DNA from: Verrucomicrobiia bacterium | GTDB lineage: Bacteria > Verrucomicrobiota > Verrucomicrobiia > Limisphaerales > JADLHS01 | Assembly (NCBI GenBank): GCA_023953615.1 | Contig: JAMLJH010000002.1 | Span: forward strand, 248,001-312,000 | Direction: 5' to 3' | DNA length: 64,000 nucleotides | Shown: in pieces, positions 1 through 10,049 of the stretch | How positions within the stretch are numbered: position 1 is the first letter of the stretch | Layout of the letters: the number at the start of each line of letters is the position of its first letter | The notes under the pieces: model-generated | Databases searched by the model: none | Told to the model about the DNA's origin: nothing | The model's input: only the letters and a program-made list of their open reading frames with translations | Translations under genes and position numbers: made by a program

Positions 1-1130
1 AGTCGGAGAATGGTTTTGCCCGCAATCGGAATGACCGTGATGGGCAAAGCGATCAATAACGGCCACCAACGTCCGCCCGCCACAGCGACGAGTGGGATGA
101 ACGCAATGATCAAACCCGGATCGTAAAGTTCGTTGGCCCAGGCGATATCGGTAAACTCGCCGATGATCAACATCGTGACGTGCGCGAGAACCAGCAGCCA
201 TTCCACCGGCGGCTTGATCGTCACCAGCGGTTCGGTATCCATGCGGATTAACCGCCGGTTCAGCCACAGCCCCAATCCCAGACTCGCGCCGAGGACCAGA
301 CCGAAAGTGGTTTCCATCCAGTTCCACCAGTTCATCAGCGGATCAAGTTGCGCCCAAAAACCGGACTGGAACATTTCCCGATTCCATGCGTGAAAAGATT
401 GAAGGCATTGCCCGAGTGGAAAGCCAATACCGCCCAACATTCCCCACAACGTCAGATTTCGCGCCAACCGGTCGCGTCGCACCCAACCGATCCAAAGCCA
501 CGCCGCCAGCAACGCGAATAATAATCCACCCCAGACTTCCGGACGCGGTTTGAGTTCCGGACCGGCGACGGGATGCCAGTGCCACGAACTGGAAAAATAA
601 AGGCGCGGCAGAATTTTATTGGCGGGATCGTAAGGTTGATTCAACAGCCACCAGCCCAGGCCGTAGCTTGCGCCCAGCCCCAGCATCAATAACAGGATTT
701 CGCGCCACGAATAACGGCGTCCGCCCAGTCCCATTCCGAGGAACAGTCCGGCAAAGCCGATCCAAATCGCGCCTTTGATGCCGACTCCGAGCATTCCCCA
801 GCGCCACGCATCCCAATGGCCAACGAGCGCCGGGGCTTGGGTCAGACCGAGGGTTTGCCCGTAGGTCATTGAGCCTCCAATCCCGATGGCGATTGTGCCA
901 AAGGCCACGGCCCGCGTGGCGGCCAGCAGCGAGGCGCGCGGGGTCATTAAAAATACCAACACCAAACTCACCAGCAGACCCGCGATCATCGCGCCGGTTT
1001 CGTGACCATACTGACCGCGAATGCCCCAACCCAGGCCGCCCGCCAACGCCGCGAGCAGCATGGGTTGCCAGAACGGCGGCGCGGAATCTTCAGTGATGGG
1101 GGACGAAGGAGGAAGGTTGGTGGCGGTCAT
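1..1130 (-). CDS. Multi-pass membrane protein, C-terminus beyond left edge
   Basis: The minus strand is open from an ATG at 1130 to the window edge with no stop, giving at least 376 residues. The reading contains about nine hydrophobic stretches rich in Gly, Leu and Trp (for example GGLGWGIRGQYGHETG near residue 30, followed by long Leu/Val runs), separated by short polar loops, so it is an integral inner-membrane protein. The N-terminus (about 20 residues) is Pro/Ser rich and probably cytoplasmic. I do not recognise a named family; proteins of this look occur as uncharacterised membrane proteins in Verrucomicrobiota and Planctomycetota. No transport or catalytic motif is evident. The stop codon is outside the window, so total length is unknown. 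Confidence 0.75.
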   Translation of the reverse strand, partial: MTATNLPPSSPITEDSAPPFWQPMLLAALAGGLGWGIRGQYGHETGAMIAGLLVSLVLVFLMTPRASLLAATRAVAFGTIAIGIGGSMTYGQTLGLTQAPALVGHWDAWRWGMLGVGIKGAIWIGFAGLFLGMGLGGRRYSWREILLLMLGLGASYGLGWWLLNQPYDPANKILPRLYFSSSWHWHPVAGPELKPRPEVWGGLLFALLAAWLWIGWVRRDRLARNLTLWGMLGGIGFPLGQCLQSFHAWNREMFQSGFWAQLDPLMNWWNWMETTFGLVLGASLGLGLWLNRRLIRMDTEPLVTIKPPVEWLLVLAHVTMLIIGEFTDIAWANELYDPGLIIAFIPLVAVAGGRWWPLLIALPITVIPIAGKTILR

Positions 1131-1436
1131 GAAATGGACAATTCGTGTTGGCGCATCCGGTTTCGGGATAATGGTCGCTGCTTCTTGTAAGCCGAGATAG
1201 CCGTCCCGCTCAAGCGCGAAAAGAAATGTTACTGAAAAGAGGCGCTCTTTGAAACTGTCTCGTTTTCACGTAGCAACCTCAGAATGGATTGATGAGAAAT
1301 AGGCTAAGGATGAGCGAAGGAATGACTCCTGGTGAAATTGAAATAGTCGAAGGTGTGGCGGATGCGTTGCGTTACAGGTGGCGATAGTGCGATGCAAAGT
1401 GGGGACGAAGCCATTACGTCGAGTTTGAATTTGCAG
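1131..1436. other. Intergenic gap, nothing recognised
   Basis: About 300 bases between the start of the membrane-protein gene and the stop of the SHOCT lipoprotein gene. Short open frames here have no recognisable product. It presumably holds the promoter of the membrane-protein gene, but I see no convincing sites. Confidence 0.4.
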
Positions 1437-1994
1437 CTATTGGGTTCGTGCGTCGAGCAAGCGTTGCTTTTCGCGTTGAAACTCTTCGTCAGTGAGCAGC
1501 CCTTTTTCTTTCAGTTCTCCAAGTTTCTTAAGTTCGGTGTAAAAATCTTGATCTTTTGAAACGGTTAAGGCGGTTTCGATATCGGACGGCCTTCCCATAG
1601 CGTCATGGGCGGCTTGTGTGCTAACCGATACTGATAGGGCACTCTGGCCAGATTGTTTTGTGGCCGTGGTAGTGCTAACCAAACGGAACCGCAGATCCAC
1701 TTGCGGCCACCTACCAAAAGCTTGCGGAGTTTCGTTCACGGAAACGACTTCAGCGACCATGCCCTTAGAAGCAGCAAATTTATTAGCAGCTTCATAAGCT
1801 TTCGATCGAAGCACTCCAACCGGTGTAAATCCTGTCGTGCCTGTCTTGGTTACTGTGTATGTTCCTCCACTTGAAGCCATAATCGAAGAACTGGTGGAGC
1901 ATCCAATGAAAAGCGTGAGGCATGGGGCGGTAAAAAAGACGATCACCAAAGCCCTTACCCAAGCCACGTTTAGAAAACTAAATAATGTTTGCAT
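1437..1994 (-). CDS. SHOCT-domain lipoprotein
   Basis: A 185-residue protein from the ATG at 1994; an upstream ATG at 2024 is in frame but would lengthen the n-region. The N-terminus is a hydrophobic segment ending in a lipobox (LFIGC), so the mature protein is probably lipid-anchored at the Cys. The central 100 residues carry no family I recognise. The last 30 residues (LKKLGELKEKGLLTDEEFQ) match the SHOCT domain, a short two-helix module often found at the C-terminus of envelope proteins and thought to mediate oligomerisation. It stands alone, divergent from the next gene. The specific role is unknown. Confidence 0.75.
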   Translation of the reverse strand: MQTLFSFLNVAWVRALVIVFFTAPCLTLFIGCSTSSSIMASSGGTYTVTKTGTTGFTPVGVLRSKAYEAANKFAASKGMVAEVVSVNETPQAFGRWPQVDLRFRLVSTTTATKQSGQSALSVSVSTQAAHDAMGRPSDIETALTVSKDQDFYTELKKLGELKEKGLLTDEEFQREKQRLLDARTQ

Positions 1995-2280
1995 GACAAA
2001 TAGCGAGGTGAAGGAAAGCAGCAATCACACCATATTCACTTTGGGAAGCGCATGAATAGCAGAAATAATGTTGAAGTCACAGATGAGTGCGGCGACTCGA
2101 AGAATTGTTTGACACGGTCTGGTTAACGGAATGTGACCACCTCGGCCGCAATGGTTAGCGCTTCGCCAACTTGTTGAAGCACTTGCATATGCAAATGCCG
2201 GTCGAGTGAGACGGGAAACCGTGACGAGTGGATTCGGCGGTTGCGCTCGGATGGGCTTGTCCGCCAAGCTGAGGCAAATT

Positions 2281-5200
2281 ATGAACGATTCCATCTGGCA
2301 TGGGCCGGCGGGCCGATTTCGTCGCACGCGTCGCGAGTTTCTGCAACAGCTCGGCGGCTTGAGCCTCACCATTTCTGCCGCGCCGCTGCTGGTGGGTCGA
2401 GCCGGGGCGGACCCGCAACCGGGACTTCCCGATTCCGTCCTCACGTTTCCGGGGCCGTGGCAGTTTCAATTGCCTCGTCGCTCCATCATTCTGGTGAGTG
2501 ATCAACAGCTTCGCGATTTACAGGATCCGGATCGAGCCGTGGATTTAAGCGTTAGCACGACGCCCAATATAAAATCGCTCCGTCAGGTTTGTGAACAGAC
2601 CCAGGCGGCGGGCGGGCGCACGGTTATTTTGGCGTTTGACGAATTCTGGACCCAATATCGCGCCGGGCAGGGCGGCCAGCCGCGGATGCTGACGCCGGAT
2701 ACCGATGAATACATCCAATGCGTGGCGCGCTTGGGCGAAACACTAAAGCATCATGGGTTGGGATTTGAATTGAGTCTGCTCAGTCCGTTGGAAATTGGCC
2801 GAGATTACGAGCGACAAACCGGTGAATCGGGTTGTTGGGTGCAATATCGCGAGGGCTACCGGGATCCGGCCACCGGACAATACACGGTTTCGCTCTGGGA
2901 GCAGCGGCGTTGGACGAATAACAAAGGCGCTTTCGACATCAAGCGCACCGGGGTGCGCGTGTTTGCGTTTCGGGAACGGCGCGTGGGCGGAACGAATAGT
3001 TACGTGGTGAATCCCGACGACATTGTGGAACTGAAAGCCGCGCCGCAAATCGCGACGGACGCTTCATCCGTGGGCAGCACGCAGGCGCGACGTTTGACTG
3101 TGCAAGGCCGTGGTGATACGAACGTCGGCGCGTTGGATCGCGTGCTGGTTGTGGTGCGTTATGCGACGCCGGAGATGGATTACTTCAGTCCCCAGGCGCT
3201 GCCGTTTCTCAAGGCCCTGGTTGGTCGTTACCACGCGGCGGGCGTGCCGCTCAACGGCCTTTACGCTGACGAAATGCACATTCAACAGGACTGGGGCTAT
3301 TTCAGTCACCACGACGCGGGACAATTCGCCTTCCGTTATCTCACGCCCAATCTGTCGCGGCGGTTCGCGGAACTTTACGGCGCCGAGTTTGCCGACCTGG
3401 AAAAATACCTCGTTTACTTCTGCTACGGTCAACACGGTTTCCGGCCGGACTTGGAAGCGCGATTTCCCGCGCAACACGTCCTGGGTGCGGGTGCTGATGA
3501 AATTCAAAAGACCTTTCTGCTGCGGCACCGTTACTTCGATCTGCTCCAGCAAAGCGTCGTGGATCTGTTCGTTCAGGCCAAGCGCTTCGCCGAGCAAGAG
3601 TACGGCCACGAGTTGGAGTCGCGCGCTCATGCCACCTGGGCGCAGAGTCCGACGATTGATTACTGGCACACCGGCGGTTTGCGCAAGCCGCCGCGTCAAT
3701 ACGAGTACACGCCTGATTTTTTGTGGTCGAACACCGTGCAGCAATCGGCGTCCGCGTGCAGCGATTACTTCGCGTGGAACGATTTTCTCACCGGGGGCGG
3801 CAACGACCACGCGGAGGGCGGCTGGTCGGATCGCAATTACTACGGCGTTGCGCTGGCGTGTTCGACCGGGATTTTGAATCAGGTCCCCTACGCTTACGCG
3901 GCGGCGTGGGGGATGCCGGGCGAAGTGTATCGTCGGCATCAAGCGGTCTGCGATGCTTTCGGAGCGTCGGCGAGTCCGTGGTTTCAGATGGTGCAGGACT
4001 CGGAACATCGCGACGTGGACGTGTTGATGCTTTATCCGCTTTCGCTGGTTGCCTGCGAAGAACGGTTCGGCTCATGGATGGTCCAGTACGGTTACGCAAA
4101 TTACGTGACGCCGCGTAAATTGTTGGAGCGCGGCCGGGTGCTGGATGACGGGCGCATTGAGATGGCTGGACGCCGTTTCGGCACGCTGGTGGTTTTGTTT
4201 GAACCGTTGCCGCCCGCCGAGCTGCTGGCGTTCATGGAAGCGTTTGTCGCCCGTGGGGGCAAACTGGTTTGGTCCGGTCCGCCGCCGCGCCTCGACTTTG
4301 CCGGCCAGCCGGTTCTCGATCGCTGGCAAAAACTTTTCGGTGTGAAACGGACGACCTTTGGGCTCGAAGGACAAGCTGCACCGGGGCGGTTGATTCGTTT
4401 CGGCGGCGCGCTGCAGTCGGTGCCGTCACAAACCGTACTCACGGATTTCCTCGTGGATTTGACTTATCCGGTCGAAGCGGAGGCAGCGGCGGAGAGCGTG
4501 GCGCTGGTGAATCAACAGACGGTCGGGGTGCATCGCCGCGTCGGCAACAGCGGTTCGACGACGTTTCTCGGTTTTCGTCCGCGTGACGATCAGGCCGCGT
4601 CGCTGGGCGAGGAGGTGCGGACGTGGTTTGAAATTCTGCTTGCGCTGGGAGCGTATCCGAAATCGCGTCCGGAGCTGTCCCGAAATGACAATCCCAGCGT
4701 CGTCTCGCGCACCACGCCCTACGTGGCGTGCCAGTTCCCGAACCGCACAACGGCGGTTGCGGTACATTACCGTTCGCACGAAGAAAGCTGGTCGGGCGGA
4801 TTTCACCGTGACGCGGAGAAAGACCAGGAAGCGCTCGCGCAGAATCCGTTGCCTTCCGACCGGCTCGAACTACGCGACCTGGCCGTGAGTGGACATCGGG
4901 TTGATTTTACTGGAACGCTGGCGTTCGCGTTCCGTTTGGATGCGCGGGAGAAGTTGATCGCCTTTGCTGGTTACGATTGTGCGCAGATTGCCATTGACGG
5001 TCGGACGCATACTTTTGCCGATCAACCCGTGGCCTTGGCGGCTTGGGCGCCGGTGCAACGCGAACGGCGGGTCCCCGGCGGCGCGGTTTTGGAACTGTGG
5101 GTGCAAGGCGCGGCTGAATTTCAAATCCCCCTTGCTGAGGGCGTCAATGCCGGGCGTTTGTTTAATGCTGGGGACCGGCCCGGCTCCGTCGGGGCGGCGG

Positions 5201-5283
5201 TTGCCGGCACCATTGCGGATGGCACGCTCCACTTCAAGTCGTCGTCCGGAGGTCGCCAGCACCTGTTTTTGGTGACGGCCTGA
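2281..5283 (+). CDS. Tat-exported glycoside hydrolase-like protein
   Basis: About 1000 residues. I prefer the ATG at 2281 over the in-frame ATG at 2206, because it places a twin-arginine signal (RRTRREFLQQLGG followed by a hydrophobic stretch and AGA) near the N-terminus. Export in folded form across the inner membrane is therefore likely. The middle (about 260-560) contains Trp/Tyr/Asp-rich segments such as GLYADEMHIQQDW and FLTGGGNDHAEGGW, as in TIM-barrel glycosidases, with candidate Asp/Glu catalytic residues. The part around 640-700 resembles the class I glutamine-amidotransferase-like domain seen in GH42-type enzymes (LLAFMEAFVARGGKLVWSGP). A beta-rich C-terminus follows. The GH family cannot be assigned by eye. 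The downstream haem-binding and cupin genes suggest a glycan-use locus. Confidence 0.65.
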   Translation: MNDSIWHGPAGRFRRTRREFLQQLGGLSLTISAAPLLVGRAGADPQPGLPDSVLTFPGPWQFQLPRRSIILVSDQQLRDLQDPDRAVDLSVSTTPNIKSLRQVCEQTQAAGGRTVILAFDEFWTQYRAGQGGQPRMLTPDTDEYIQCVARLGETLKHHGLGFELSLLSPLEIGRDYERQTGESGCWVQYREGYRDPATGQYTVSLWEQRRWTNNKGAFDIKRTGVRVFAFRERRVGGTNSYVVNPDDIVELKAAPQIATDASSVGSTQARRLTVQGRGDTNVGALDRVLVVVRYATPEMDYFSPQALPFLKALVGRYHAAGVPLNGLYADEMHIQQDWGYFSHHDAGQFAFRYLTPNLSRRFAELYGAEFADLEKYLVYFCYGQHGFRPDLEARFPAQHVLGAGADEIQKTFLLRHRYFDLLQQSVVDLFVQAKRFAEQEYGHELESRAHATWAQSPTIDYWHTGGLRKPPRQYEYTPDFLWSNTVQQSASACSDYFAWNDFLTGGGNDHAEGGWSDRNYYGVALACSTGILNQVPYAYAAAWGMPGEVYRRHQAVCDAFGASASPWFQMVQDSEHRDVDVLMLYPLSLVACEERFGSWMVQYGYANYVTPRKLLERGRVLDDGRIEMAGRRFGTLVVLFEPLPPAELLAFMEAFVARGGKLVWSGPPPRLDFAGQPVLDRWQKLFGVKRTTFGLEGQAAPGRLIRFGGALQSVPSQTVLTDFLVDLTYPVEAEAAAESVALVNQQTVGVHRRVGNSGSTTFLGFRPRDDQAASLGEEVRTWFEILLALGAYPKSRPELSRNDNPSVVSRTTPYVACQFPNRTTAVAVHYRSHEESWSGGFHRDAEKDQEALAQNPLPSDRLELRDLAVSGHRVDFTGTLAFAFRLDAREKLIAFAGYDCAQIAIDGRTHTFADQPVALAAWAPVQRERRVPGGAVLELWVQGAAEFQIPLAEGVNAGRLFNAGDRPGSVGAAVAGTIADGTLHFKSSSGGRQHLFLVTA

Positions 5284-5452
5284 ATCAGCCGGGTTGAGGT
5301 TGAATCCATTAAAAATGGGCGCGATTAAACCGGAAGCGGAAGTTCGGAATGTGTCGGTCTCCGACCGCCAATATCTTTTGTTCGCAACCTTGATTCGTTG
5401 CGCGACATCGTTACACTGCATCCCCAGTCCGAATATACGTCCATTAAATATC

Positions 5453-8400
5453 ATGTGTTCAAAGATTCGCCGCTCGCTGGTCACCCTCGGGGTCGTGGTC
5501 GCTCTCACGCAAACCATTTCCGCCCAAACCGCAGAATGGATCTGGCATCCCAATCACGGCCAGGCCACCGCCGATCAGGAGCAGCGGATTTTCCGGAAAG
5601 CGTTCACGCTTGATGGCAAGGTGGAGCGCGCCGTCCTGAGCGTGGCCGCGGACAATCACGCCGACGTGACCGTCAATCAGTCGGGCGCCCGAACCGTCAA
5701 CGGACATGAACGCGCCACGCAAATCAATGTCACTGCCGAGCTGCGCTCCGGCAAAAACGTGATCACCATCGTAGGACGTAACGACGAGGGAGTAGCCGGG
5801 CTATTGGTCAAACTGGATATTTCCCTGGCGAACGGAAAACGCCAAACCATCGTCAGCGACACCAGTTGGCAGGCGTTGTTGCCGCCAGCGGCGACTTGGG
5901 ACGTGGCTCATCTTCCTGCCGATGGTTGGGTGGCGGCCCGCAGTTTGGGCGCGGTGGGGATAGCGCCGTGGGGCGATCCCTTCAAGTCGGCGCAAGCCAC
6001 GCCTGCGGAAGATCTCGTGGTGCCGCCCGGCTTCAAAGTGGAATTGATTCACAATGCCGCCGCGGACGAGGGTTCATGGATTTCAATGGCGGTGGATCCG
6101 CAGGGGCGGCTGACGATTTCGCCGCAAAGCGACAGTCAACCGTTACTGCGCTTTACCTTGGATCGGAAGGGACAGGTGAAGAATATCGAACCGATTCCCG
6201 CACCGCTGCATCAGGCCATGGGCATGTGTTACGCCTTCGGCAGTCTGTACGTGAACGGTCACGGACCGGACGGCACCGGGTTGTATCGGGTCACCGATAC
6301 CAATCACAATGACCGCTTCGATCCGGAGGAGGTCCAGTTTCTGAAGAAAATTCCCGGCGAGGGCGAACATGGCTATCACGCGGTGTTGCCCGGGCCGGAC
6401 GGGATGCTCTACATGATGAACGGGAATCATACGAAGTTGCCTGACGGCATTGAACCCAATTCGCCGCACAAAAATTATCAGGAAGATTTTCTGCTGCCCC
6501 GACTTTGGGATGCGAATGGTCACGCGGTGGGAATCATGGCGCCGGGCGGTCAGTTGCTGCGCACGGATCCGGAAGGGAAGAAATGGGAATTATTGCTGGC
6601 GGGTTTTCGCAATTCCTATGACTTCGATTTCAGTCCGGAAGGGGAAGTTTTTACGTTCGATAGCGACATGGAATGGGATTGGGGGCTGCCGTGGTATCGG
6701 CCCACACGCATTCTGCACGCGGTGCGGGGCGGCGAATATGGCTGGCGCTCGGGTTCCAGCAAATGGCCCGAATACTATCCCGACAGTTTGCCGGCGGTGG
6801 TGGACATCGGCATCGGCTCGCCCACGGGCGTGAAGTTTGGCACGCACAGCAAGTTTCCGACGAAATATCAGCGCGCGTTCTATGCCGCCGATTGGTCTTA
6901 CGGCCGCATCATCGCGGTGCATTTGCAACCGGACGGAGCGAGTTACACCGGCACCACGGAGGAATTTGTCAAAGGCAAACCACTGAACGTTTCGGACTTC
7001 GAGTTCGGCAAGGATGGCGCGATGTATTTCGTAACGGGCGGTCGCGGGACGCAGTCGGGCTTGTATCGTGTCAGTTACGAGGGCAAAAAGCCGGGCTTTT
7101 TCACCCGACTTTTCACCCGGGAAAAACCGCTGGTGCCGCGCGCGGAAGCCAAACAAGCGGCGCAGGCGCGCAAGCTCCGCCATCAACTCGAGGCGCTCCA
7201 AGGGCAGCGGGATCCGAAAACGGTGGACTTCGTCTGGCCGCACCTGGGCAGCAATGATCGGTTCATCCGTTATGCCGCGCGCATTGCGCTCGAATGGCAG
7301 GAGGTTCATCAATGGCAGGAACGCGCTCTGCGTGAGGCCGACGAACAAACCGCGTTGACCGCGTTACTGGCGCTGGCCCGGTGCGGCGGCCCCGAAACGC
7401 AGCCACGGCTGCTGGAGGCGCTCGCGCAATTTCCATCGGCAGCCTCAGAGGAGCGGACGTTGGAAAAGCTGCGGATTCTCGAACTGAGTTTCATCCGGCA
7501 GGGACGCCCCGATCCCGAACTGGCGGCGCGCGTGATCGAAGTGCTGAACGCGCATTATCCGGCCTCCAGTTTCCGGTTGAATCGTGAACTGTCCCAATTG
7601 TTGGTCTATCTGCAAGCGCCCGATGCGATTACCAAAACCCTCGCGTTGCTGGACCAGGCGGGCACGCAGGAGGAACAGGTTTATTACCTCTACACCCTGC
7701 GTCAGGTGAAATCGGGCTGGTCTCTCGCCCAACGGGAACAATACTTCGGCTGGTTCGGCGCGTTGCGTCAGGGGAGCAATCCCGAGATCACCTACCCGCG
7801 CGGCGGTGTTTACAACGTCTGGACCAACCAGGCCCACGCGCGTCAGGTGCATCCGCCCGAACTGATTCAATGGTTCAAAGACGTCGGCCGCGATTATGGC
7901 GACGGCGCCAGTTACAACAAATATCTGGTGCGAATTCGTAAGGACGCCATCGCCACGTTGACCAGTGCCGAGCGCCAGCAATTGCAATCGCTGTTGGAAA
8001 TCAATCTGGACGGCCCCGTTTGGAAGCCGACCAAGGAGCGCCGCTTCGTCAAGGAATGGTCCATGCAAGATCTGCTGCCGGCTTTGTCCGAAGTGACGCA
8101 CGGTCGCGATTTTGCGAATGGCAAAGCCGCTTTCAACGACGCGCAATGCGTCGCCTGCCATCGCTTCGCCAACGCCGGCGGGTCCGTGGGGCCGGAGTTG
8201 ACCGGGGTCGGCAGCAAGTATTCGTTGGAGAGCATTCTTGAATCCATCATCGAACCGTCGAAGGTTGTGTCCGATCAATATCAGAATTCGAACATCTGGA
8301 AAAAGGATGGTGACGATGTTTCCGGCCGGATTATAGATGAGAACGCCGAGCGCATCATTGTGTTGCCGAACATGCTGACGCCGGAAGTCACCGTCGAAGT

Positions 8401-8551
8401 GCCCACCGCTGAAATTGCCCGCCGCGAGCCATCCAAAGTTTCAGCGATGCCGAGCGGTTTATTGGATAGTTTGAGCCGGGAAGACATTCTGGATTTGCTG
8501 GCTTACCTCCAGGCCATGGGGCAGGCCGGCGCGCCAAACTTTAAGCCGTGA
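5453..8551 (+). CDS. PVC-type haem-binding dehydrogenase-like protein
   Basis: About 1032 residues. The start at the ATG at 5453 gives a clean Sec signal (KIRRSLVTLGVVVALTQTISA); an upstream ATG at 5294 lacks a signal peptide. Domains in order: an N-terminal beta-sandwich (about 25-185, beginning EWIWHP); a beta-propeller of the Pirellula/Verrucomicrobium membrane-bound dehydrogenase type (about 190-560, VPPGFKVELI onward); a HEAT-like helical region (about 570-870); and a c-type cytochrome domain with CVACH at about 899-903 followed by GPELTGVG, the PVC haem-binding family. It is periplasmic and predicted to pass electrons from a sugar or alcohol oxidation to a haem. The substrate is unknown. 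The N-terminal sandwich also appears inside the GH106 protein at 18542-22012. Confidence 0.85.
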   Translation: MCSKIRRSLVTLGVVVALTQTISAQTAEWIWHPNHGQATADQEQRIFRKAFTLDGKVERAVLSVAADNHADVTVNQSGARTVNGHERATQINVTAELRSGKNVITIVGRNDEGVAGLLVKLDISLANGKRQTIVSDTSWQALLPPAATWDVAHLPADGWVAARSLGAVGIAPWGDPFKSAQATPAEDLVVPPGFKVELIHNAAADEGSWISMAVDPQGRLTISPQSDSQPLLRFTLDRKGQVKNIEPIPAPLHQAMGMCYAFGSLYVNGHGPDGTGLYRVTDTNHNDRFDPEEVQFLKKIPGEGEHGYHAVLPGPDGMLYMMNGNHTKLPDGIEPNSPHKNYQEDFLLPRLWDANGHAVGIMAPGGQLLRTDPEGKKWELLLAGFRNSYDFDFSPEGEVFTFDSDMEWDWGLPWYRPTRILHAVRGGEYGWRSGSSKWPEYYPDSLPAVVDIGIGSPTGVKFGTHSKFPTKYQRAFYAADWSYGRIIAVHLQPDGASYTGTTEEFVKGKPLNVSDFEFGKDGAMYFVTGGRGTQSGLYRVSYEGKKPGFFTRLFTREKPLVPRAEAKQAAQARKLRHQLEALQGQRDPKTVDFVWPHLGSNDRFIRYAARIALEWQEVHQWQERALREADEQTALTALLALARCGGPETQPRLLEALAQFPSAASEERTLEKLRILELSFIRQGRPDPELAARVIEVLNAHYPASSFRLNRELSQLLVYLQAPDAITKTLALLDQAGTQEEQVYYLYTLRQVKSGWSLAQREQYFGWFGALRQGSNPEITYPRGGVYNVWTNQAHARQVHPPELIQWFKDVGRDYGDGASYNKYLVRIRKDAIATLTSAERQQLQSLLEINLDGPVWKPTKERRFVKEWSMQDLLPALSEVTHGRDFANGKAAFNDAQCVACHRFANAGGSVGPELTGVGSKYSLESILESIIEPSKVVSDQYQNSNIWKKDGDDVSGRIIDENAERIIVLPNMLTPEVTVEVPTAEIARREPSKVSAMPSGLLDSLSREDILDLLAYLQAMGQAGAPNFKP

Positions 8552-8589
8552 GTTGTGCGCCCATAATCAATAACCTGCGGCTTTGATTT

Positions 8590-9855
8590 ATGAATACCGT
8601 CAAACAACTGAAAACCATCACTCGTCACACTCAAGCCAAGGTCGCGGCGGAATTGTCGCGCACCGGCGGTTTGCTGCGCCTCGCGCCCAACTGGGTGCCG
8701 CGTTCCTTCCTCCAACCCGGTCTGCGCCTCAAATTGCATCCGGACGACACGTACGCCTATGGCGCGAATCGCGGCGGCATTGACGAGCGTTGGTTCGCCT
8801 CGACCACCGAGGCGGCGAACGAAGGTCGCGTGCCGGATGAAGGCTTGAGTTATTGCGTGGTTGGTCGGGAGCGGTTCACCTTGCGTCAGGCGGTGGAGGA
8901 TTCCGGTGCCGCGCTGGTGGGCAAGGCCATTTGGGGCAAATACGGGCGTTGGCCGGTGTATTCCAAATTCTTCGACAACATGGGGCCGATCCCGCATCAC
9001 ATGCACCAGAACGCCGCGCAGGCGAAACTGGTTGGTCAGGAAGGCAAGCCGGAGAGCTATTACTTCCCGCCGCAACACAACAACGTGGGCAATAACTTTC
9101 CTTATACCTTCATGGGATTGGAGCCGGGCACAACCCGGGCGCAGGTGCGTCAGTGCCTCGCCAATTGGAATCGGGGCGACAATGGCATGCTCGATTTGTC
9201 CAAAGCCTATCGCCTCAAACCGGGCACGGGTTGGCTGATCGGTCCGTGTATTTTGCACGCGCCCGGCTCGCTCTGCACCTACGAGCCGCAATGGGGCAGC
9301 GATGTGTTCGGCATGTACCAAAGCCTGGTGGAAGGGCGTTACGTGCCGTGGAATTTGTTGGTCAAAGACATGCCCAAATCGAAGCATCGCGACCTGGACT
9401 TCATCGTGAACCAATTGGATTGGGAAGCGAACGTGGACCCGAACTTCAAGGACAACCATTACCTCGAACCCGTGCCCGTGGCCGATACGCGCCAGGAAGG
9501 TTTTGTGGATCGCTGGATTGTTTATGGCAAAGTGAAAGGCCGCCAATACTTCACCGCCAAGGAACTCACGGTGGACCCCGGCGCCAAATGCACCATCAAG
9601 GATCGCGGCGCCTACGGCCTGATCTGCGTGCAAGGCAAAGGCACGATCAACGGGCTGCCGCTCAATTCGCCCAAACTGATCCGCTTCCACGAATTGACCG
9701 AGGACGAATACTTCTGCTCGGCGGATGGCGCGCGAGCGGGGATCACCTTTGAAAACACCAGTGAAACCGAGCCGTTGGTCACCTTGCGCTATTTCGGGCC
9801 GGACGTGAATCCCGACGCGCCAGTCATGGGCGCGTATCGCAACAACAAATTCTGA
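8590..9855 (+). CDS. Phosphomannose isomerase-like cupin protein
   Basis: 421 residues, starting 38 nt after the haem-binding gene, so probably co-transcribed. No signal peptide, so cytoplasmic. The layout is that of class I mannose-6-phosphate isomerase: IPHHMHQ (about 136-142) corresponds to the metal-binding QxH segment, YRLKPGTGWLIGP..LHAPG..CTYEPQWGSDV (about 207-240) to the second metal-binding His/Glu strand pair, and a second cupin fold ends the protein. The metal-ligand pattern is close to but not identical with that of canonical ManA, so another aldose-ketose isomerisation, or a sugar-binding role, is possible. Confident about the fold, less so about the substrate. Confidence 0.6.
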   Translation: MNTVKQLKTITRHTQAKVAAELSRTGGLLRLAPNWVPRSFLQPGLRLKLHPDDTYAYGANRGGIDERWFASTTEAANEGRVPDEGLSYCVVGRERFTLRQAVEDSGAALVGKAIWGKYGRWPVYSKFFDNMGPIPHHMHQNAAQAKLVGQEGKPESYYFPPQHNNVGNNFPYTFMGLEPGTTRAQVRQCLANWNRGDNGMLDLSKAYRLKPGTGWLIGPCILHAPGSLCTYEPQWGSDVFGMYQSLVEGRYVPWNLLVKDMPKSKHRDLDFIVNQLDWEANVDPNFKDNHYLEPVPVADTRQEGFVDRWIVYGKVKGRQYFTAKELTVDPGAKCTIKDRGAYGLICVQGKGTINGLPLNSPKLIRFHELTEDEYFCSADGARAGITFENTSETEPLVTLRYFGPDVNPDAPVMGAYRNNKF

Positions 9856-9866
9856 TTCAACGCATG

Positions 9867-9880
9867 GGCCGCGCGCGGCC
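9867..9880. terminator. Perfect palindrome between convergent genes
   Basis: A 14-base perfect GC palindrome (GGCCGCGCGCGGCC) lies 12 nt after the stop of the cupin gene and before the convergent hydrolase gene. It could form part of a bidirectional terminator, although no U-tract follows. Low certainty. Confidence 0.25.
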
Positions 9881-10049
9881 GCGTTCACAATCGTAAAACA
9901 CTCGGTGTTTGAGCGCTGCGTTTATGCGCCGGATCACACCGTAGCTGGCGTGGCGGTGAGGGGGATGTTCCGTTGTCTGCTGATGAGGCAGGGGAATGGC
10001 TTGGGTCGTCATTTACGATCGGTCGCCGCGAGCACCGCTTTCGTGCGGA

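Noticed and set aside
8503-9888. 461-residue open frame on the minus strand
   Set aside because: It lies fully opposite the cupin gene, has no recognisable domain and is explained by GC-rich third positions in the real gene.
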